A stretch of DNA of 64,000 nt from Aquibaculum sediminis. Its GTDB lineage: Bacteria; Pseudomonadota; Alphaproteobacteria; Kiloniellales; DSM-21159. Position 1 is the first letter of the stretch. The number at the start of each line of letters is the position of its first letter. Location: the NCBI RefSeq assembly GCF_040712085.1, contig NZ_JBFCVK010000003.1, positions 310,001-374,000 on the forward strand, in the 5' to 3' direction. The notes below the pieces were generated by a model. That model saw nothing but the letters and a program-made list of their open reading frames with translations, was not told the origin of the DNA and did not search any database. The position numbers and the translations under genes are program-made. This document shows positions 32,587 through 42,126 of this stretch, in pieces.

Positions 32587-33798
32587 ATGAATTATGAAGC
32601 CTTCTTCGGCGATGCCCTGACGGCCCTCAAGCGCGAGGGCCGTTATCGTGTTTTCGCGGACCTGGAACGTCGCGCCGGCGACTTTCCCCGTGCCATTCGC
32701 CATGCCGATGGAACGCAGACGCCGGTCACCGTCTGGTGCTCCAACGACTATCTCGGCATGGGCCAGCACCCCCGGGTCCTGGCGGCCATGCGCGAAGCGG
32801 TCGATCGCTGCGGCGCCGGTGCGGGCGGCACGCGCAACATTTCAGGCACCAATCACTATCACGTGCTCCTGGAGCAGGCCCTGGCCGGTTGGCACCGCAA
32901 GGAAGCGGCGCTGCTCTTCACCTCCGGCTATGTGGCGAACTGGGCGACCCTGGGCACGCTTGCGGCCAAGCTGCCGGACTGTGTGGTCCTGTCCGACGAG
33001 CAGAACCACGCCTCGATGATCGAGGGCATCCGGCACTCGCGGGCGGAAAAGCAGATCTTTCGCCACAGCGATCCTGAGGATCTGGCGCGTCGGCTGGCGG
33101 GCATTGCGCCGGAACGCCCGAAGATCGTGGCCTTCGAGTCGGTCTATTCCATGGATGGCGACATCGCCCCCATCGCCGAACTCTGCGAGGTTGCCAAAGC
33201 GGCCGGGGCGCTCACCTACCTGGATGAGGTTCATGCCGTCGGGCTCTATGGAGAAACCGGGGCGGGCGTGGCCGAGCGTGACGGCCTGCTGGACCGGCTG
33301 GACGTGGTGCAGGCGACGCTCGGCAAGGCGGTGGGTCTCATCGGCGGCTATGTCGCAGCCTCCTCTGCACTGGTCGACTTCGTGCGCTCCTTTGCCAGCG
33401 GCTTCATCTTCACAACAGCCTTGCCGCCGGCCATTGCGGCGGGGGCGCTGGAGAGCGTTCGCCTGTTGCAGGATGCGAGCGATCTGCGCGCGCGGCACCG
33501 CGCGGCGGTCAGCGCGGTCAAGGAAGGGTTTGCGGTCCGCGGACTGCCGGTCCTGCCTGGGCCAAGCCACATCGTTCCGCTCATGGTGCGCGATCCGGAG
33601 TTGTGTCGTGCTGCCAGCGACCGGCTGCTCAACGCCCACGGCCTCTACGTGCAGCCGATCAACTATCCGACGGTGGCGCGCGGCGCCGAACGCCTGCGAT
33701 TGACACCCTCGCCGCTGCATCAGGACGCGGAGATCGCGGCCCTCATCGAGGCGGTTTGCGAAACCTGGGATTACCTTCAATTGCCGTATAACGTCTGA
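32587..33798 (+). CDS. hemA: 5-aminolevulinate synthase
   Basis: A 403-residue alpha-oxoamine synthase starting MNYEAFFGDALTALKREG, the standard ALAS start. It has the glycine-rich loop GAGAGGTRNISGTNHYHVLLE, the cofactor aspartate in YLDEVHAVGLYG and the Schiff-base lysine in ATLGKAVGLIGG. It condenses glycine and succinyl-CoA to make 5-aminolevulinate, the first step of haem synthesis by the C4 route. That route is confined largely to alphaproteobacteria among bacteria and supports the taxonomic call. A GTG at 32563 is possible but less typical. No other haem gene is adjacent. Confidence 0.95.
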   Translation: MNYEAFFGDALTALKREGRYRVFADLERRAGDFPRAIRHADGTQTPVTVWCSNDYLGMGQHPRVLAAMREAVDRCGAGAGGTRNISGTNHYHVLLEQALAGWHRKEAALLFTSGYVANWATLGTLAAKLPDCVVLSDEQNHASMIEGIRHSRAEKQIFRHSDPEDLARRLAGIAPERPKIVAFESVYSMDGDIAPIAELCEVAKAAGALTYLDEVHAVGLYGETGAGVAERDGLLDRLDVVQATLGKAVGLIGGYVAASSALVDFVRSFASGFIFTTALPPAIAAGALESVRLLQDASDLRARHRAAVSAVKEGFAVRGLPVLPGPSHIVPLMVRDPELCRAASDRLLNAHGLYVQPINYPTVARGAERLRLTPSPLHQDAEIAALIEAVCETWDYLQLPYNV

Positions 33799-34314
33799 TC
33801 GGCGCAGGCTCGCGACGGGTGCCTCCCCAACTCACAGGCGAAAAGTGGCGGGAAAGAGTCCGAAAAGACTCGAAATCCATGCAAGGATAGCATAGGATCC
33901 ATTCACTGAAAGCGGGGCTCACTGCATGCTGCGCAGGTGTGCTGGGCCGTGAGCGACCCGAGGAACAAAAACAGTGGCCGGAACGGGGATGGTGTTGAAA
34001 CGGGGTGCAGAGTTGTCAGGCGACGGGGTGGCTGTCGCCAAGGGACTGCCCGCCTGGGCAAGCTGACGGGACCGTGCGCCGCAACTCATGATGGGTTTCG
34101 CTCCCGCCGGACTGGCTGCTTCGCCAGCAGCTTTTGTCCTCGCCGGCAAACAGACCGTCCGTATCAAGAATGCTGCCATCCCACGGCAGTGCCGCAATCA
34201 TTCTGAACCGGGGGTTCTTCTTCAGTTTGCGCGTTCTGCGCGGACTGTGCCCGGCCGCCGATCCAGTGCTGACAAGAGACAAGCCGCTCGCAAGAGTGAA
34301 CGACAGGGGAAAAC
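33799..34314. other. Long intergenic region upstream of the polyamine ABC operon
   Basis: 516 bases without a supportable gene; the short open frames in it are arginine-rich and unrelated to anything I recognise. A small dyad (GAGTC 33856-33860 with GACTC 33867-33871) lies just after ALA synthase. The last 100 bases probably contain the promoter of the downstream operon, which ends in AGGGGAAAAC before the ATPase start. No riboswitch or RNA gene is apparent. Confidence 0.5.
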
Positions 34315-35409
34315 ATGAGCGAGTCCAACGACGCCTTCGTTCGTTTCATTAACGTCCAGAAGAGCTACGACGGCGAGACGCTGGTCGTTAAGAACCTCAA
34401 TCTCGATATCGCCAAGGGCGAGTTCGTGACTATGCTCGGCCCCTCCGGCTCGGGCAAGACCACCTGTCTGATGATGCTCGCCGGCTTCGAAACGGCAACC
34501 AGCGGCGAGATCATGCTGAACGGGCGGGGCATCAACAAGGTCGCGCCACACAAGCGCGGCATCGGGATGGTCTTCCAGAACTACGCGCTTTTCCCACACA
34601 TGACCGTGGCGGAGAACCTGGCTTTTCCCCTTCAGGTGCGCAAAATCTCCAAGGCGGAGACCGAGCAGAAGGTGCAGCGCGCCCTCGACATGGTGCAGCT
34701 GGGCCATCTGGGCAATCGCCGGCCGGCGCAGCTCTCCGGCGGTCAGCAGCAGCGTGTGGCCGTGGCGCGTGCGCTGGTCTTCGACCCCGACCTGGTGCTG
34801 ATGGACGAGCCACTGGGCGCGCTGGACAAGAACCTGCGCGAGCAGATGCAATACGAAATCAAGCACATCCACGAGAGCCTGGGCGTGACCGTGGTCTACG
34901 TGACCCACGACCAGTCCGAGGCGCTGACCATGTCGAACCGCATTGCCGTGTTCGACGACGGGGTGATCCAGCAGCTGGCGCCACCGCCCGACCTCTACGA
35001 GCGCCCGCTCAACGCCTTTGTTGCCGCCTTCATCGGCGAGAACAATCAGCTCCACGGCAAGGTGGTTGAGATCAAGGGCAATGACTGCAAGGTGCAGCTC
35101 GATGACGGCTCCATCATCCACGCCCTCAAGGTCAATGTGGACAAGGTGGGCGACCGTAGCACGCTGTCCCTGCGTCCCGAGCGCGTCGCCATCGCGCCGC
35201 CGGAAGGCAAGTACCCGAACGTGTTCGAAGCGCGCGTCGAGGAGCTGATCTATCTCGGCGATCATATCCGCACCCGCGTCAGCCTGTGCGGCACCGACGA
35301 GTTCATCGTCAAGATTCCCAACGCCCATGCCCACGCCAGCATTGGCAGGGGCGAGACTGTCCAGGTGGGTTGGGCGATGGAGGATTGTCGCGCCCTCGAC
35401 GCCAGTTGA
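34315..35409 (+). CDS. potA: Polyamine-type ABC transporter ATPase (PotA/PotG family)
   Basis: A 364-residue ATPase. Walker A is GPSGSGKTT, the signature is LSGGQQQRVAVARAL, Walker B is LVLMDEPLGALD, and the switch histidine is in VYVTHDQSEA. The C-terminal TOBE/OB domain with LSLRPERVAI fits the spermidine/putrescine group. It powers uptake through the two permeases encoded downstream. ATG 34315 follows AGGGGA. It is the only ATPase gene in this region, although a second permease pair lies 3 kb downstream, so it may serve both. Confidence 0.92.
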   Translation: MSESNDAFVRFINVQKSYDGETLVVKNLNLDIAKGEFVTMLGPSGSGKTTCLMMLAGFETATSGEIMLNGRGINKVAPHKRGIGMVFQNYALFPHMTVAENLAFPLQVRKISKAETEQKVQRALDMVQLGHLGNRRPAQLSGGQQQRVAVARALVFDPDLVLMDEPLGALDKNLREQMQYEIKHIHESLGVTVVYVTHDQSEALTMSNRIAVFDDGVIQQLAPPPDLYERPLNAFVAAFIGENNQLHGKVVEIKGNDCKVQLDDGSIIHALKVNVDKVGDRSTLSLRPERVAIAPPEGKYPNVFEARVEELIYLGDHIRTRVSLCGTDEFIVKIPNAHAHASIGRGETVQVGWAMEDCRALDAS

Positions 35410-35480
35410 CGGCAAGAGGGCCCAAACAACGAACCGGCCGCAGTGCCGGGGGATTACAGAAAACCGAAGGAGGCTTTCAG

Positions 35481-36587
35481 ATGAAGAAACTTGCACTCAC
35501 CACAACCGCCCTCGCGGCCGGCGCCCTGCTGGGCGTCGCCAACGCCGGGGATGCCCAGGCAACCGACATCACTGTGGTATCCTGGGGTGGCGCCTACACC
35601 GAAAGTCAGGTGCGCGCCTATCACGAGCCCTACATGGAGCTCAATCCCGACATCAACATCATCAACGATGACAGCTCCGCCAACGCCCTGGCCGGTCTGC
35701 GGGCCCAGTCCCAGGCAGGCAACGTCACCTGGGACCTGGTGGACATGCTGCCCTCCGACGCGCAGCTCGCCTGTGACGAAGGGCTGATCATGCCCATCGA
35801 CCATGACGAGATTCTGGCCGCCGCGCCGGATGGCACGCCGGCTTCCGAGGACTACCTGCCGGGCTCCCTGGGCGAATGCTTCATTCCCCAGATCGTCTAT
35901 TCGACGGTGATGACCTTCAACAACGAGATGTTCCCGGAAGACAAGCAGCCGAACACCATCGAAGACTTCTTCGATGCTGATAACTTCCCGGGCCGTCGCG
36001 CCATTCAGAACCGCCCCGCTGCGAATCTCGAGTGGGCGCTCTACGCTGATGGTGTCGCCATCGATGAGATCTACGACACGCTCGAGACTCAGGAGGGCGT
36101 GGAGCGCGCCTTCGCCAAGCTCGACACCATCAAGGAGCACCTTGTCTTCTGGAGTGAGGGTGCGCAGGCGCCGCAGCTGCTGGCCGACAAGGAAGTGGCT
36201 TTCGCCACCGGCTATAACGGTCGCATGTTCAACGCGGCGGAAGTCGAAGGCCAGCCCTTCTCGATCATCTGGGACGGTCAGATCGTCGAGTGGGATGGCT
36301 GGGTGGTGCCGGAAGGCGCCAGCAACGTCGATGTCGTGATGGAGTACCTCTACTGGGCGACCGACACCCAGCGCCTTGCCGATCAGGCCAAGTTCATTTC
36401 CTACGGCCCGGCCCGTGCGTCCTCGGCCGAACTGGTCAGTGAACACGCCGATCTCGGCATCGACATGGGCCCGCACATGCCGACCCATCCCGATAACTAC
36501 GAGACGCCGATCCTCCTGAACAACGACTTCTGGACGGACTATGGCGACGAGCTGCGTGAGCGCTTCAACAACTGGATGCTCCAGTAA
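35481..36587 (+). CDS. potD: Polyamine-type ABC transporter periplasmic binding protein
   Basis: A 368-residue protein with a Sec signal (MKKLALTTTALAAGALLGVA, cleavage after ANA or AQA) and the PotD/PotF-family start ITVVSWGGAYTESQ. Acidic residues and tryptophans (SVDLVDMLPSD region, WDGWVVPEGA) suit a cationic ligand. It presents substrate to the two-permease ABC complex. ATG 35481 follows GAAGGAGG. A hairpin (36607-36634) separates it from the permease genes, which should favour binding-protein expression. The ligand may be putrescine, spermidine or a related amine. Confidence 0.9.
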   Translation: MKKLALTTTALAAGALLGVANAGDAQATDITVVSWGGAYTESQVRAYHEPYMELNPDINIINDDSSANALAGLRAQSQAGNVTWDLVDMLPSDAQLACDEGLIMPIDHDEILAAAPDGTPASEDYLPGSLGECFIPQIVYSTVMTFNNEMFPEDKQPNTIEDFFDADNFPGRRAIQNRPAANLEWALYADGVAIDEIYDTLETQEGVERAFAKLDTIKEHLVFWSEGAQAPQLLADKEVAFATGYNGRMFNAAEVEGQPFSIIWDGQIVEWDGWVVPEGASNVDVVMEYLYWATDTQRLADQAKFISYGPARASSAELVSEHADLGIDMGPHMPTHPDNYETPILLNNDFWTDYGDELRERFNNWMLQ

Positions 36588-36606
36588 GCTCAACGGTTGA
36601 GGTCGG

Positions 36607-36634
36607 GGGAGCGCGTCCTTAGGGGCGCGCTCCC
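36607..36634 (+). terminator. Hairpin between the binding protein and permease genes
   Basis: GGGAGCGCG (36607-36615) pairs perfectly with CGCGCTCCC (36626-36634). No T tract follows. It lies 20 bases after the binding-protein stop codon and well before the permease gene, in the same place as the hairpins behind the other two binding-protein genes of the window. Confidence 0.55.
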
Positions 36635-36716
36635 TCACCGCCCGTACGATCGCGCTCGCCCAACTCGGGCTGCTCGCGTCGTACGGCAGCAAGGTGGATC
36701 GGGGGAGAGTGGTTGA

Positions 36717-37976
36717 ATGGCACAGGCGCAAGCACACAGCGGACCCATGGTGACGGCGGACGGTGTGCCGCTGAAAACCAGCCTGCGGCGTGCTGAAAGG
36801 CGGCGCAAGATCACGGCCTTCATGCTGGTCGTGCCGTTGCTTGCCTTCATTCTACTGACCTTCATCGCCCCGATCGGCGACATGTTGTGGCGCAGCGTCG
36901 ACAACCCGGCGATCGTCAACACCCTGCCGAACACCCTAGCGGCCCTCGAAGATTGGGACGGCGAGGAGCTGCCACCCGAAGAAGCCTTCGCCGCGATGGT
37001 GGAGGACCTGCGCGTTGGCCAGGAGAACCGGTCCATCGGGCAGGTGGGCATCCGCCTGAACTACGAGATGAGCGGCGCGCGCAGTCTCTTTTCCCGGACT
37101 GCCCGCAACGCCGACTCCCTCGAGCCGCCCTACAAGGAAGCGCTGCTGGACGCGCACCAACGCTGGGGCGACGTGGAAACCTGGCGCCTGATCAAGCGCG
37201 AGGGACGCCCCTATACGGCCAGCTACTATCTCTCCGCTGTGGACATGCGCTATGCCGACGATGGCTCGGTCGCCATGCAGCCGGAAAACCAGCGCATCTA
37301 TGTCGCCCTGTTCATGCGTACGCTGGCGCTCAGTCTGGCCATCACGGTCCTGACCTTGCTGCTCGGCTTCCCGATCGCCTACCTGCTGGCGACCCTGCCG
37401 CTGCGCTATTCCAATCTCTTGATGATCATGGTGTTGCTGCCCTTCTGGACATCACTGCTGGTGCGCACCACCGCCTGGATCGTCCTGCTGCAGCAACAAG
37501 GCGTGATCAATGACATCCTCGTCGCCGTCGGATTGATCGGCGATGACGGGCGCCTGACCATGATGCACAACTGGATCGGCACCATCGTGGCGATGACCCA
37601 CATCCTGCTGCCCTTCATGGTGCTGCCCCTCTATTCCGTGATGAAGACGATTCCGCCCAGCTATCAGCGTGCTGCGCGCTCCCTTGGCGCCAACCCGTTC
37701 GTGGCCTTCGTGCGGGTCTATCTGCCGCAGACCGTCTCTGGCATCGGGGCGGGCGCCATTCTCGTCTTCATTATCTCGATCGGCTACTACATCACGCCGG
37801 CCCTGGTGGGCGGCCAGTCGGGTCAGCTGATCTCCAATCTCATTGCCGACCACATGCAGCGGACCTTGAACTGGGGTCTGGCCGCGGCCTTGGGCTCGAT
37901 CCTGCTGGGCGGGGTCCTGATTCTCTACTGGCTGTACAACCGCATCGTCGGCATCGACAACATGAAGCTCGGCTGA
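36717..37976 (+). CDS. potB: Polyamine-type ABC transporter permease (PotB family) with large periplasmic insert
   Basis: A 419-residue permease, longer than the usual 280-320. One membrane segment (about residues 30-52) is followed by a periplasmic insert of some 140 residues, then the standard five-segment core. The EAA loop reads RAARSLGANPFVAFVRVYLP. It forms the transmembrane channel with PotC. ATG 36717 follows GGGGGAGAG. The insert is shared with the permease of the second set (40879-42126), so the two arose from a common ancestor. Confidence 0.9.
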   Translation: MAQAQAHSGPMVTADGVPLKTSLRRAERRRKITAFMLVVPLLAFILLTFIAPIGDMLWRSVDNPAIVNTLPNTLAALEDWDGEELPPEEAFAAMVEDLRVGQENRSIGQVGIRLNYEMSGARSLFSRTARNADSLEPPYKEALLDAHQRWGDVETWRLIKREGRPYTASYYLSAVDMRYADDGSVAMQPENQRIYVALFMRTLALSLAITVLTLLLGFPIAYLLATLPLRYSNLLMIMVLLPFWTSLLVRTTAWIVLLQQQGVINDILVAVGLIGDDGRLTMMHNWIGTIVAMTHILLPFMVLPLYSVMKTIPPSYQRAARSLGANPFVAFVRVYLPQTVSGIGAGAILVFIISIGYYITPALVGGQSGQLISNLIADHMQRTLNWGLAAALGSILLGGVLILYWLYNRIVGIDNMKLG

Positions 37977-37992
37977 GGGGGAAAAGCGCACC

Positions 37993-38844
37993 ATGGCCCT
38001 GCCATCCTATGCCTCGCCGCTTGAGCGGACCTGGTACTACTCCTATCGCGTGATCTGCGGCCTGATCTTTTTCTTCCTGGTCGCGCCGATCCTGGTGATG
38101 ATTCCGCTGTCCTTCAACGCGCAGCCCTACTTCAGCTACACCACTGAGATGCTGACGTTTCAGCCCGAGGGCTATTCCCTGCGCTGGTACGAGGAGTTCT
38201 TCAACAGTTCCGCCTGGGTGACCTCGATCCGCAACTCGGTGATCATCGCCTTTGCCTCGACCTTCCTGGCCACTTGCCTGGGAACGCTGGCCGCCCTGGG
38301 GCTCTCACGCAGTCACATGCCCTTCCGCGGGCTGATCATGGGGCTGCTGATCTCCCCGATGATCGTGCCGTTGATCATCTCGGCGGCCGGCATGTTCTTC
38401 TTCTACTCGCAGATCGGACTGGCCCAGACCTTCCCCGGCGTCATCCTGGCGCATACGGCGCTGGGCACGCCCTTCGTGGTCATCACCGTGACGGCAACGC
38501 TGAGCGGCTTCGACCACACCCTGACCCGGGCCTCGGCCAGTCTCGGCGCGCCGCCGCAGACCACCTTCTTCAAGGTCATCCTGCCGTTGATCACGCCCGG
38601 CGTGATTTCTGGGGCGCTCTTCGCCTTCATCACCTCCTTCGACGAGGTGGTCATCGTCCTCTTCGTTGCCGGTGTCGAACAGCGCACCATTCCGCGCGAA
38701 ATGTGGTCGGGCATTCGCGAGCAGATCAGTCCCACCATTCTGGCCGTGGCGACCATCCTGGTGCTGATCTCCATCGCGCTGTTGACTGTGCTGGAGCTGT
38801 TGCGCCGGCGCAACGAGCGGATGCGCGGCCTCTCGCCGGGCTGA
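37993..38844 (+). CDS. potC: Polyamine-type ABC transporter permease (PotC family)
   Basis: A 283-residue inner-membrane permease with six hydrophobic segments. The EAA loop is TRASASLGAPPQTTFFKVILPLI, the contact point with the ATPase. It pairs with the long permease encoded 16 bases upstream. Last gene of the first ABC set; a strong 15-base inverted repeat lies about 30 bases after its stop. Confidence 0.92.
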   Translation: MALPSYASPLERTWYYSYRVICGLIFFFLVAPILVMIPLSFNAQPYFSYTTEMLTFQPEGYSLRWYEEFFNSSAWVTSIRNSVIIAFASTFLATCLGTLAALGLSRSHMPFRGLIMGLLISPMIVPLIISAAGMFFFYSQIGLAQTFPGVILAHTALGTPFVVITVTATLSGFDHTLTRASASLGAPPQTTFFKVILPLITPGVISGALFAFITSFDEVVIVLFVAGVEQRTIPREMWSGIREQISPTILAVATILVLISIALLTVLELLRRRNERMRGLSPG

Positions 38845-38871
38845 TCCAGCGGCCTTTCCTTTCTGGCAAGG

Positions 38872-38906
38872 GTCCAGTCGTTGCGAGCAGTTCGCAACGA
38901 CTGGAC
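38872..38906 (+). repeat. 15-base inverted repeat after the first ABC operon
   Basis: GTCCAGTCGTTGCGA (38872-38886) pairs perfectly with 38892-38906 around GCAGT. No T tract follows. It could be a terminator for the operon or the operator of the PadR-like gene that starts 88 bases downstream. Confidence 0.6.
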
Positions 38907-38993
38907 AGCCCTCCCGCTTCGCACTATCTTGAAGGCTGTCCGGGATACCCCACCCACCGGACCAAAAGGGCGGAAGCCGGGAGAGTCTCTGTC

Positions 38994-39539
38994 ATGTATC
39001 GCGACAACAGCTTGATGCCGAGCGAGGCGATCCGCCTGCTGGCCCTGGGCATCCTCACCGAAAGCGAGCGCTCCTACGCCGAACTTGCTTCGGCCGTTCG
39101 CCATTTCACCGAGCGCCTCGTGGGACCGTCGCTGGACCTGATCGCCCAGCCGCTGGAACTGCTGAAGGTCGAGGGACTGGTGGAAGCCGTGGATGGGCGG
39201 GGTCTGGCGGACAATGCGCATCTGCGCATCACCGCGGCCGGGGAGGAAGCGCTGCAGACGCTGCTGCGCGCCAATCTGCGCTCGCAGATCAATGACCTCA
39301 ACAAGCTGATCATCGCCTTGAAGGTGCGTTTCCTTCACCTGCTGCCGGAGGCGGAGCTGCGCACTCAGGCCGAAATGATGGTTGAGCTCTTCGAGCGCGA
39401 TCTGGCCCGACTGCTCGACCTGCGCCAGCACCACGCTCGTGAGGCAGGCGCCCTGACAGCCTGGCTCGACCTGGAAGTGGCGCAAACGCGCGCGCGCCTG
39501 GCCTGGTTCGAGGCGCTGGCGACCGGCGCGCGAACCTGA
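38994..39539 (+). CDS. PadR-like winged-helix regulator
   Basis: A 181-residue protein that looks like a PadR-type regulator. Residues 8-80 fit a winged helix (RLLALGILTESERSYAELAS, then a wing around EAVDGRGLADNAHLRITAAG), and residues 90-175 are long helices for dimerisation. ATG 38994 follows CGGGAGAG. It lies between two polyamine-type transporter sets and probably regulates one or both. Family assignment is tentative. Confidence 0.65.
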   Translation: MYRDNSLMPSEAIRLLALGILTESERSYAELASAVRHFTERLVGPSLDLIAQPLELLKVEGLVEAVDGRGLADNAHLRITAAGEEALQTLLRANLRSQINDLNKLIIALKVRFLHLLPEAELRTQAEMMVELFERDLARLLDLRQHHAREAGALTAWLDLEVAQTRARLAWFEALATGART

Positions 39540-39729
39540 CCCATTCCACCCGCCGGGGGCATTCTGCACCCAGCTGCATACCCAGAAGCGTGACACGCGG
39601 CCGCGGAGCGCGGACCTGCGATTTTCGCAACATGCCCGTGGACATAGCTGTCTTGCACGATAAGATTTCGCGCCCAGCCCAGCCGGGCTGTGAAGGCAAG
39701 AATGCCGCGAATAAGTTCAGGGAGCCCCG

Positions 39730-40794
39730 ATGATGCTCAAGACCACTCCGCGTATCCTTACGCTCGGCGCGACGGCGCTGGGACTCGGCCTGGCCATGGC
39801 CGTGCCCGGGAACGCCGAAGCCCGCGATTTCACCGTCACCTCCTGGGGCGGCAACTATCAGGATGCCCAACGCGAGATCTATTTCGAGCCCTACAAGGAA
39901 GAGACCGGCAATCCTCTGCTCGAGGATGTGTGGAACGGCGGCGTGGGCGCCATTCGTGCCAAGGTCGAAGGCGGCGCGTCCGACTGGGACGTGGTGCAAG
40001 TCGAGACCGAAGAGCTGGTGATCGGCTGCGAGGAAGGCCTTTATGAACTGCTTGATTGGGATGAGCTTGGCCTGTCGGGTCAGCTGATTCCCGGCGCCGA
40101 GCATGAGTGCGGCGCCGGCACCATCGTCTGGTCCACCGCCCTTGCCTATGATGGCGACCGCCTGGATGAGGGCCCCGAGGGTTGGGAAGACTTCTGGGAC
40201 CTGGAAGCCTTCCCGGGCAAGCGTGGCCTGCGCCGCGGCCCGCAGTATGCGCTCGAGTTCGCCTTGCAGGCTGACGGCGTGCCGGTGGACGAGGTCTACG
40301 ACGTGCTGGCCAGCGACGAGGGCGTCGACCGTGCCTTCGCCAAGCTGGACGAGATCAAGGACGAGATCGTCTGGTGGGAAGCGGGTGCGCAGCCGCTGCA
40401 GCTGCTGGCCGCCGGCGAGGTGGTCATGACCAGCGCCTATAACGGCCGCGTGACCGGGGCCAACAAGACCGATGGCCGCAACTTCAAGGTCGTCTTCCCG
40501 GGCAGCCTCTATTCCATCGACTACTGGGTCATCCTCACCGGCAGCCCCCATGTCGAGCAGGCGCACGAATTTATCAAGTTCGCCAGTGAGCCGGAGCGTC
40601 AGGCCCTGCTGCCGAACTATGTGGCCTATGGTGTGACTCATGTGGACGCGGCGGACAGCATCTCTGAAGCGGACCTGCCGGATCTGCCGACCGCGCCGGA
40701 CAACCTCGCCGTCACTGCCCAGCTCGACACCGAGTTCTGGGTGGATAACATCGAGCGCCTGACCGAGCGCTTCAATTCCTGGATCGCGCAGTAA
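39730..40794 (+). CDS. Polyamine-type ABC transporter binding protein, second set
   Basis: A 354-residue periplasmic binding protein with a signal peptide (MMLKTTPRILTLGATALGLG, cleavage after AEA) and the family start FTVTSWGGNYQDAQ. It is related to the binding protein at 35481 but clearly diverged (for instance WEDFWDLEAFPGKRGLRRGP against EDFFDADNFPGRR), so the ligands may differ. ATG 39730 follows GGGAG at six bases; ATG 39733 is next to it. A textbook terminator follows its stop, before the permeases. Confidence 0.9.
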   Translation: MMLKTTPRILTLGATALGLGLAMAVPGNAEARDFTVTSWGGNYQDAQREIYFEPYKEETGNPLLEDVWNGGVGAIRAKVEGGASDWDVVQVETEELVIGCEEGLYELLDWDELGLSGQLIPGAEHECGAGTIVWSTALAYDGDRLDEGPEGWEDFWDLEAFPGKRGLRRGPQYALEFALQADGVPVDEVYDVLASDEGVDRAFAKLDEIKDEIVWWEAGAQPLQLLAAGEVVMTSAYNGRVTGANKTDGRNFKVVFPGSLYSIDYWVILTGSPHVEQAHEFIKFASEPERQALLPNYVAYGVTHVDAADSISEADLPDLPTAPDNLAVTAQLDTEFWVDNIERLTERFNSWIAQ

Positions 40795-40810
40795 CGCGCT
40801 CTTCCTGACG

Positions 40811-40856
40811 CCGCCCGCCCTGGCAGAGCACAGCTGCTCGAGGGCGGGCGGTTTTT
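40811..40856 (+). terminator. Intrinsic terminator between second binding protein and its permeases
   Basis: CCGCCCGCCCT (40811-40821) pairs perfectly with AGGGCGGGCGG (40841-40851), followed at once by TTTTT (40852-40856). It is the clearest rho-independent terminator in the window and lies inside a transport operon, 16 bases after the binding-protein stop. Leaky termination here would keep permease expression low. Confidence 0.88.
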
Positions 40857-40878
40857 CCTATCGGAGCATTTCCGGGGC

Positions 40879-42126
40879 ATGACCGTTTCGACCGCCACCG
40901 CGCTTACCGGCAGCGATCTGAAGCGTCGGCTGCGCCGTGCCGAATGGCGCGGGCGGCTGCGTGCCATCGCTCTGGTGGTGCCACTGCTTCTCTTCCTGAT
41001 ATTCTTCTTCGTCGTGCCGATCGCGCGCATGATGTGGCTGAGCGTCGACAACAGCGAACTTCCCTCGACCCTGCCGCGCTTTGCCGCGGCGATCCAGCAG
41101 TGGGAGCCTACGGAGACGCCGCTGCCGGAGGAGTCGGTCCTGGCGCTCTTTGCCGAGGAACTGCGCGCGGCAGCGCAGGCGCGCGAGCTTGCCGGCGTGG
41201 CGCGCCGGCTCAACACCGAGGTGCCCGGCTTCAGGACCACGATCATGGGCACCGCCCGACGGCTGCCCGACAGCCCGGAAGGCAGCTGGTCCGAAACCCT
41301 TGTCGGCATCAACGACGACTGGGCGGAGGCGGAAACCTGGCTGCTGCTGCGCCGTGCCTCCACGACGGTGACACCCTATTATCTGCTGGCGTCGATGGAT
41401 CTGCGCTTGGGGGCCGAAGGCGGTGTGGAAGCGGCACCTCGGGACCAGGCGATCTATCGCGACATCTTTGCGCGCACCTTCACGATCGCCATCGGGGTGA
41501 CGCTGCTCTGCCTGCTGCTGGGCTATCCCCTGGCCTACAAGCTGGCGACCCTGCCGGCGCGGATCAGCAATCTGCTGCTGATCCTCGTGCTGCTGCCCTT
41601 CTGGACCTCTTTGCTGGTGCGCACGACCTCCTGGATCGTGTTGCTGCAACGCGAGGGGCCAATCAATCAGGCGCTGCAGGGCGCCGGAGTGATCCAGGAC
41701 CCCTTGCAGCTCATCTACAACCGCTTCGGCGTCTACGTCGCCATGACCCATATCCTGCTGCCCTTCATGGTGCTGCCGCTCTATTCGGTAATGCGCGGCA
41801 TCAATCCGGCGCTGCCGCGCGCGGCGACCGGCCTGGGCGCGCATCCCTTTACGGCCTTCAGGCGCGTCTACCTGCCGCTGACGACGCCGGGCATCGGCGC
41901 CGGCTGCCTCTTGGTCTTCATCCTGTCCATTGGCTACTACATCACGCCGGCCCTGGTGGGCGGCGCCAATGACCAGATGGTGAGCTGGTTCATCGCCTTC
42001 TTCACCAACCAGACGGTCAACTGGGGCATGGCCTCGGCGCTTGGTTCGCTTCTGCTGGTGGCGGTGCTGATCATCTACTGGCTCTACATTCGTCTTGTGG
42101 GCGTCGAACGCATGAGGCTCGGCTGA
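40879..42126 (+). CDS. Polyamine-type ABC permease with periplasmic insert, second set (PotB family)
   Basis: A 415-residue permease with the same unusual layout as the protein at 36717: one N-terminal segment, about 140 residues outside the membrane, then five segments. The EAA loop is RAATGLGAHPFTAFRRVYLPLT. GGAG lies upstream of ATG 40879. The gene overlaps the next permease by one base (TGATG). It probably works with the PotC-like partner and the ATPase at 34315, since no ATPase gene lies in this set. Confidence 0.9.
   Translation: MTVSTATALTGSDLKRRLRRAEWRGRLRAIALVVPLLLFLIFFFVVPIARMMWLSVDNSELPSTLPRFAAAIQQWEPTETPLPEESVLALFAEELRAAAQARELAGVARRLNTEVPGFRTTIMGTARRLPDSPEGSWSETLVGINDDWAEAETWLLLRRASTTVTPYYLLASMDLRLGAEGGVEAAPRDQAIYRDIFARTFTIAIGVTLLCLLLGYPLAYKLATLPARISNLLLILVLLPFWTSLLVRTTSWIVLLQREGPINQALQGAGVIQDPLQLIYNRFGVYVAMTHILLPFMVLPLYSVMRGINPALPRAATGLGAHPFTAFRRVYLPLTTPGIGAGCLLVFILSIGYYITPALVGGANDQMVSWFIAFFTNQTVNWGMASALGSLLLVAVLIIYWLYIRLVGVERMRLG

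Noticed and set aside
33937..34282. Several short overlapping open frames upstream of potA
   Set aside because: They lack ribosome binding sites and recognisable composition, and exist on both strands.
39310..40641. Minus-strand open frame of 443 codons opposite the second binding protein
   Set aside because: No signal or motif; it is the mirror of a clear binding-protein gene.
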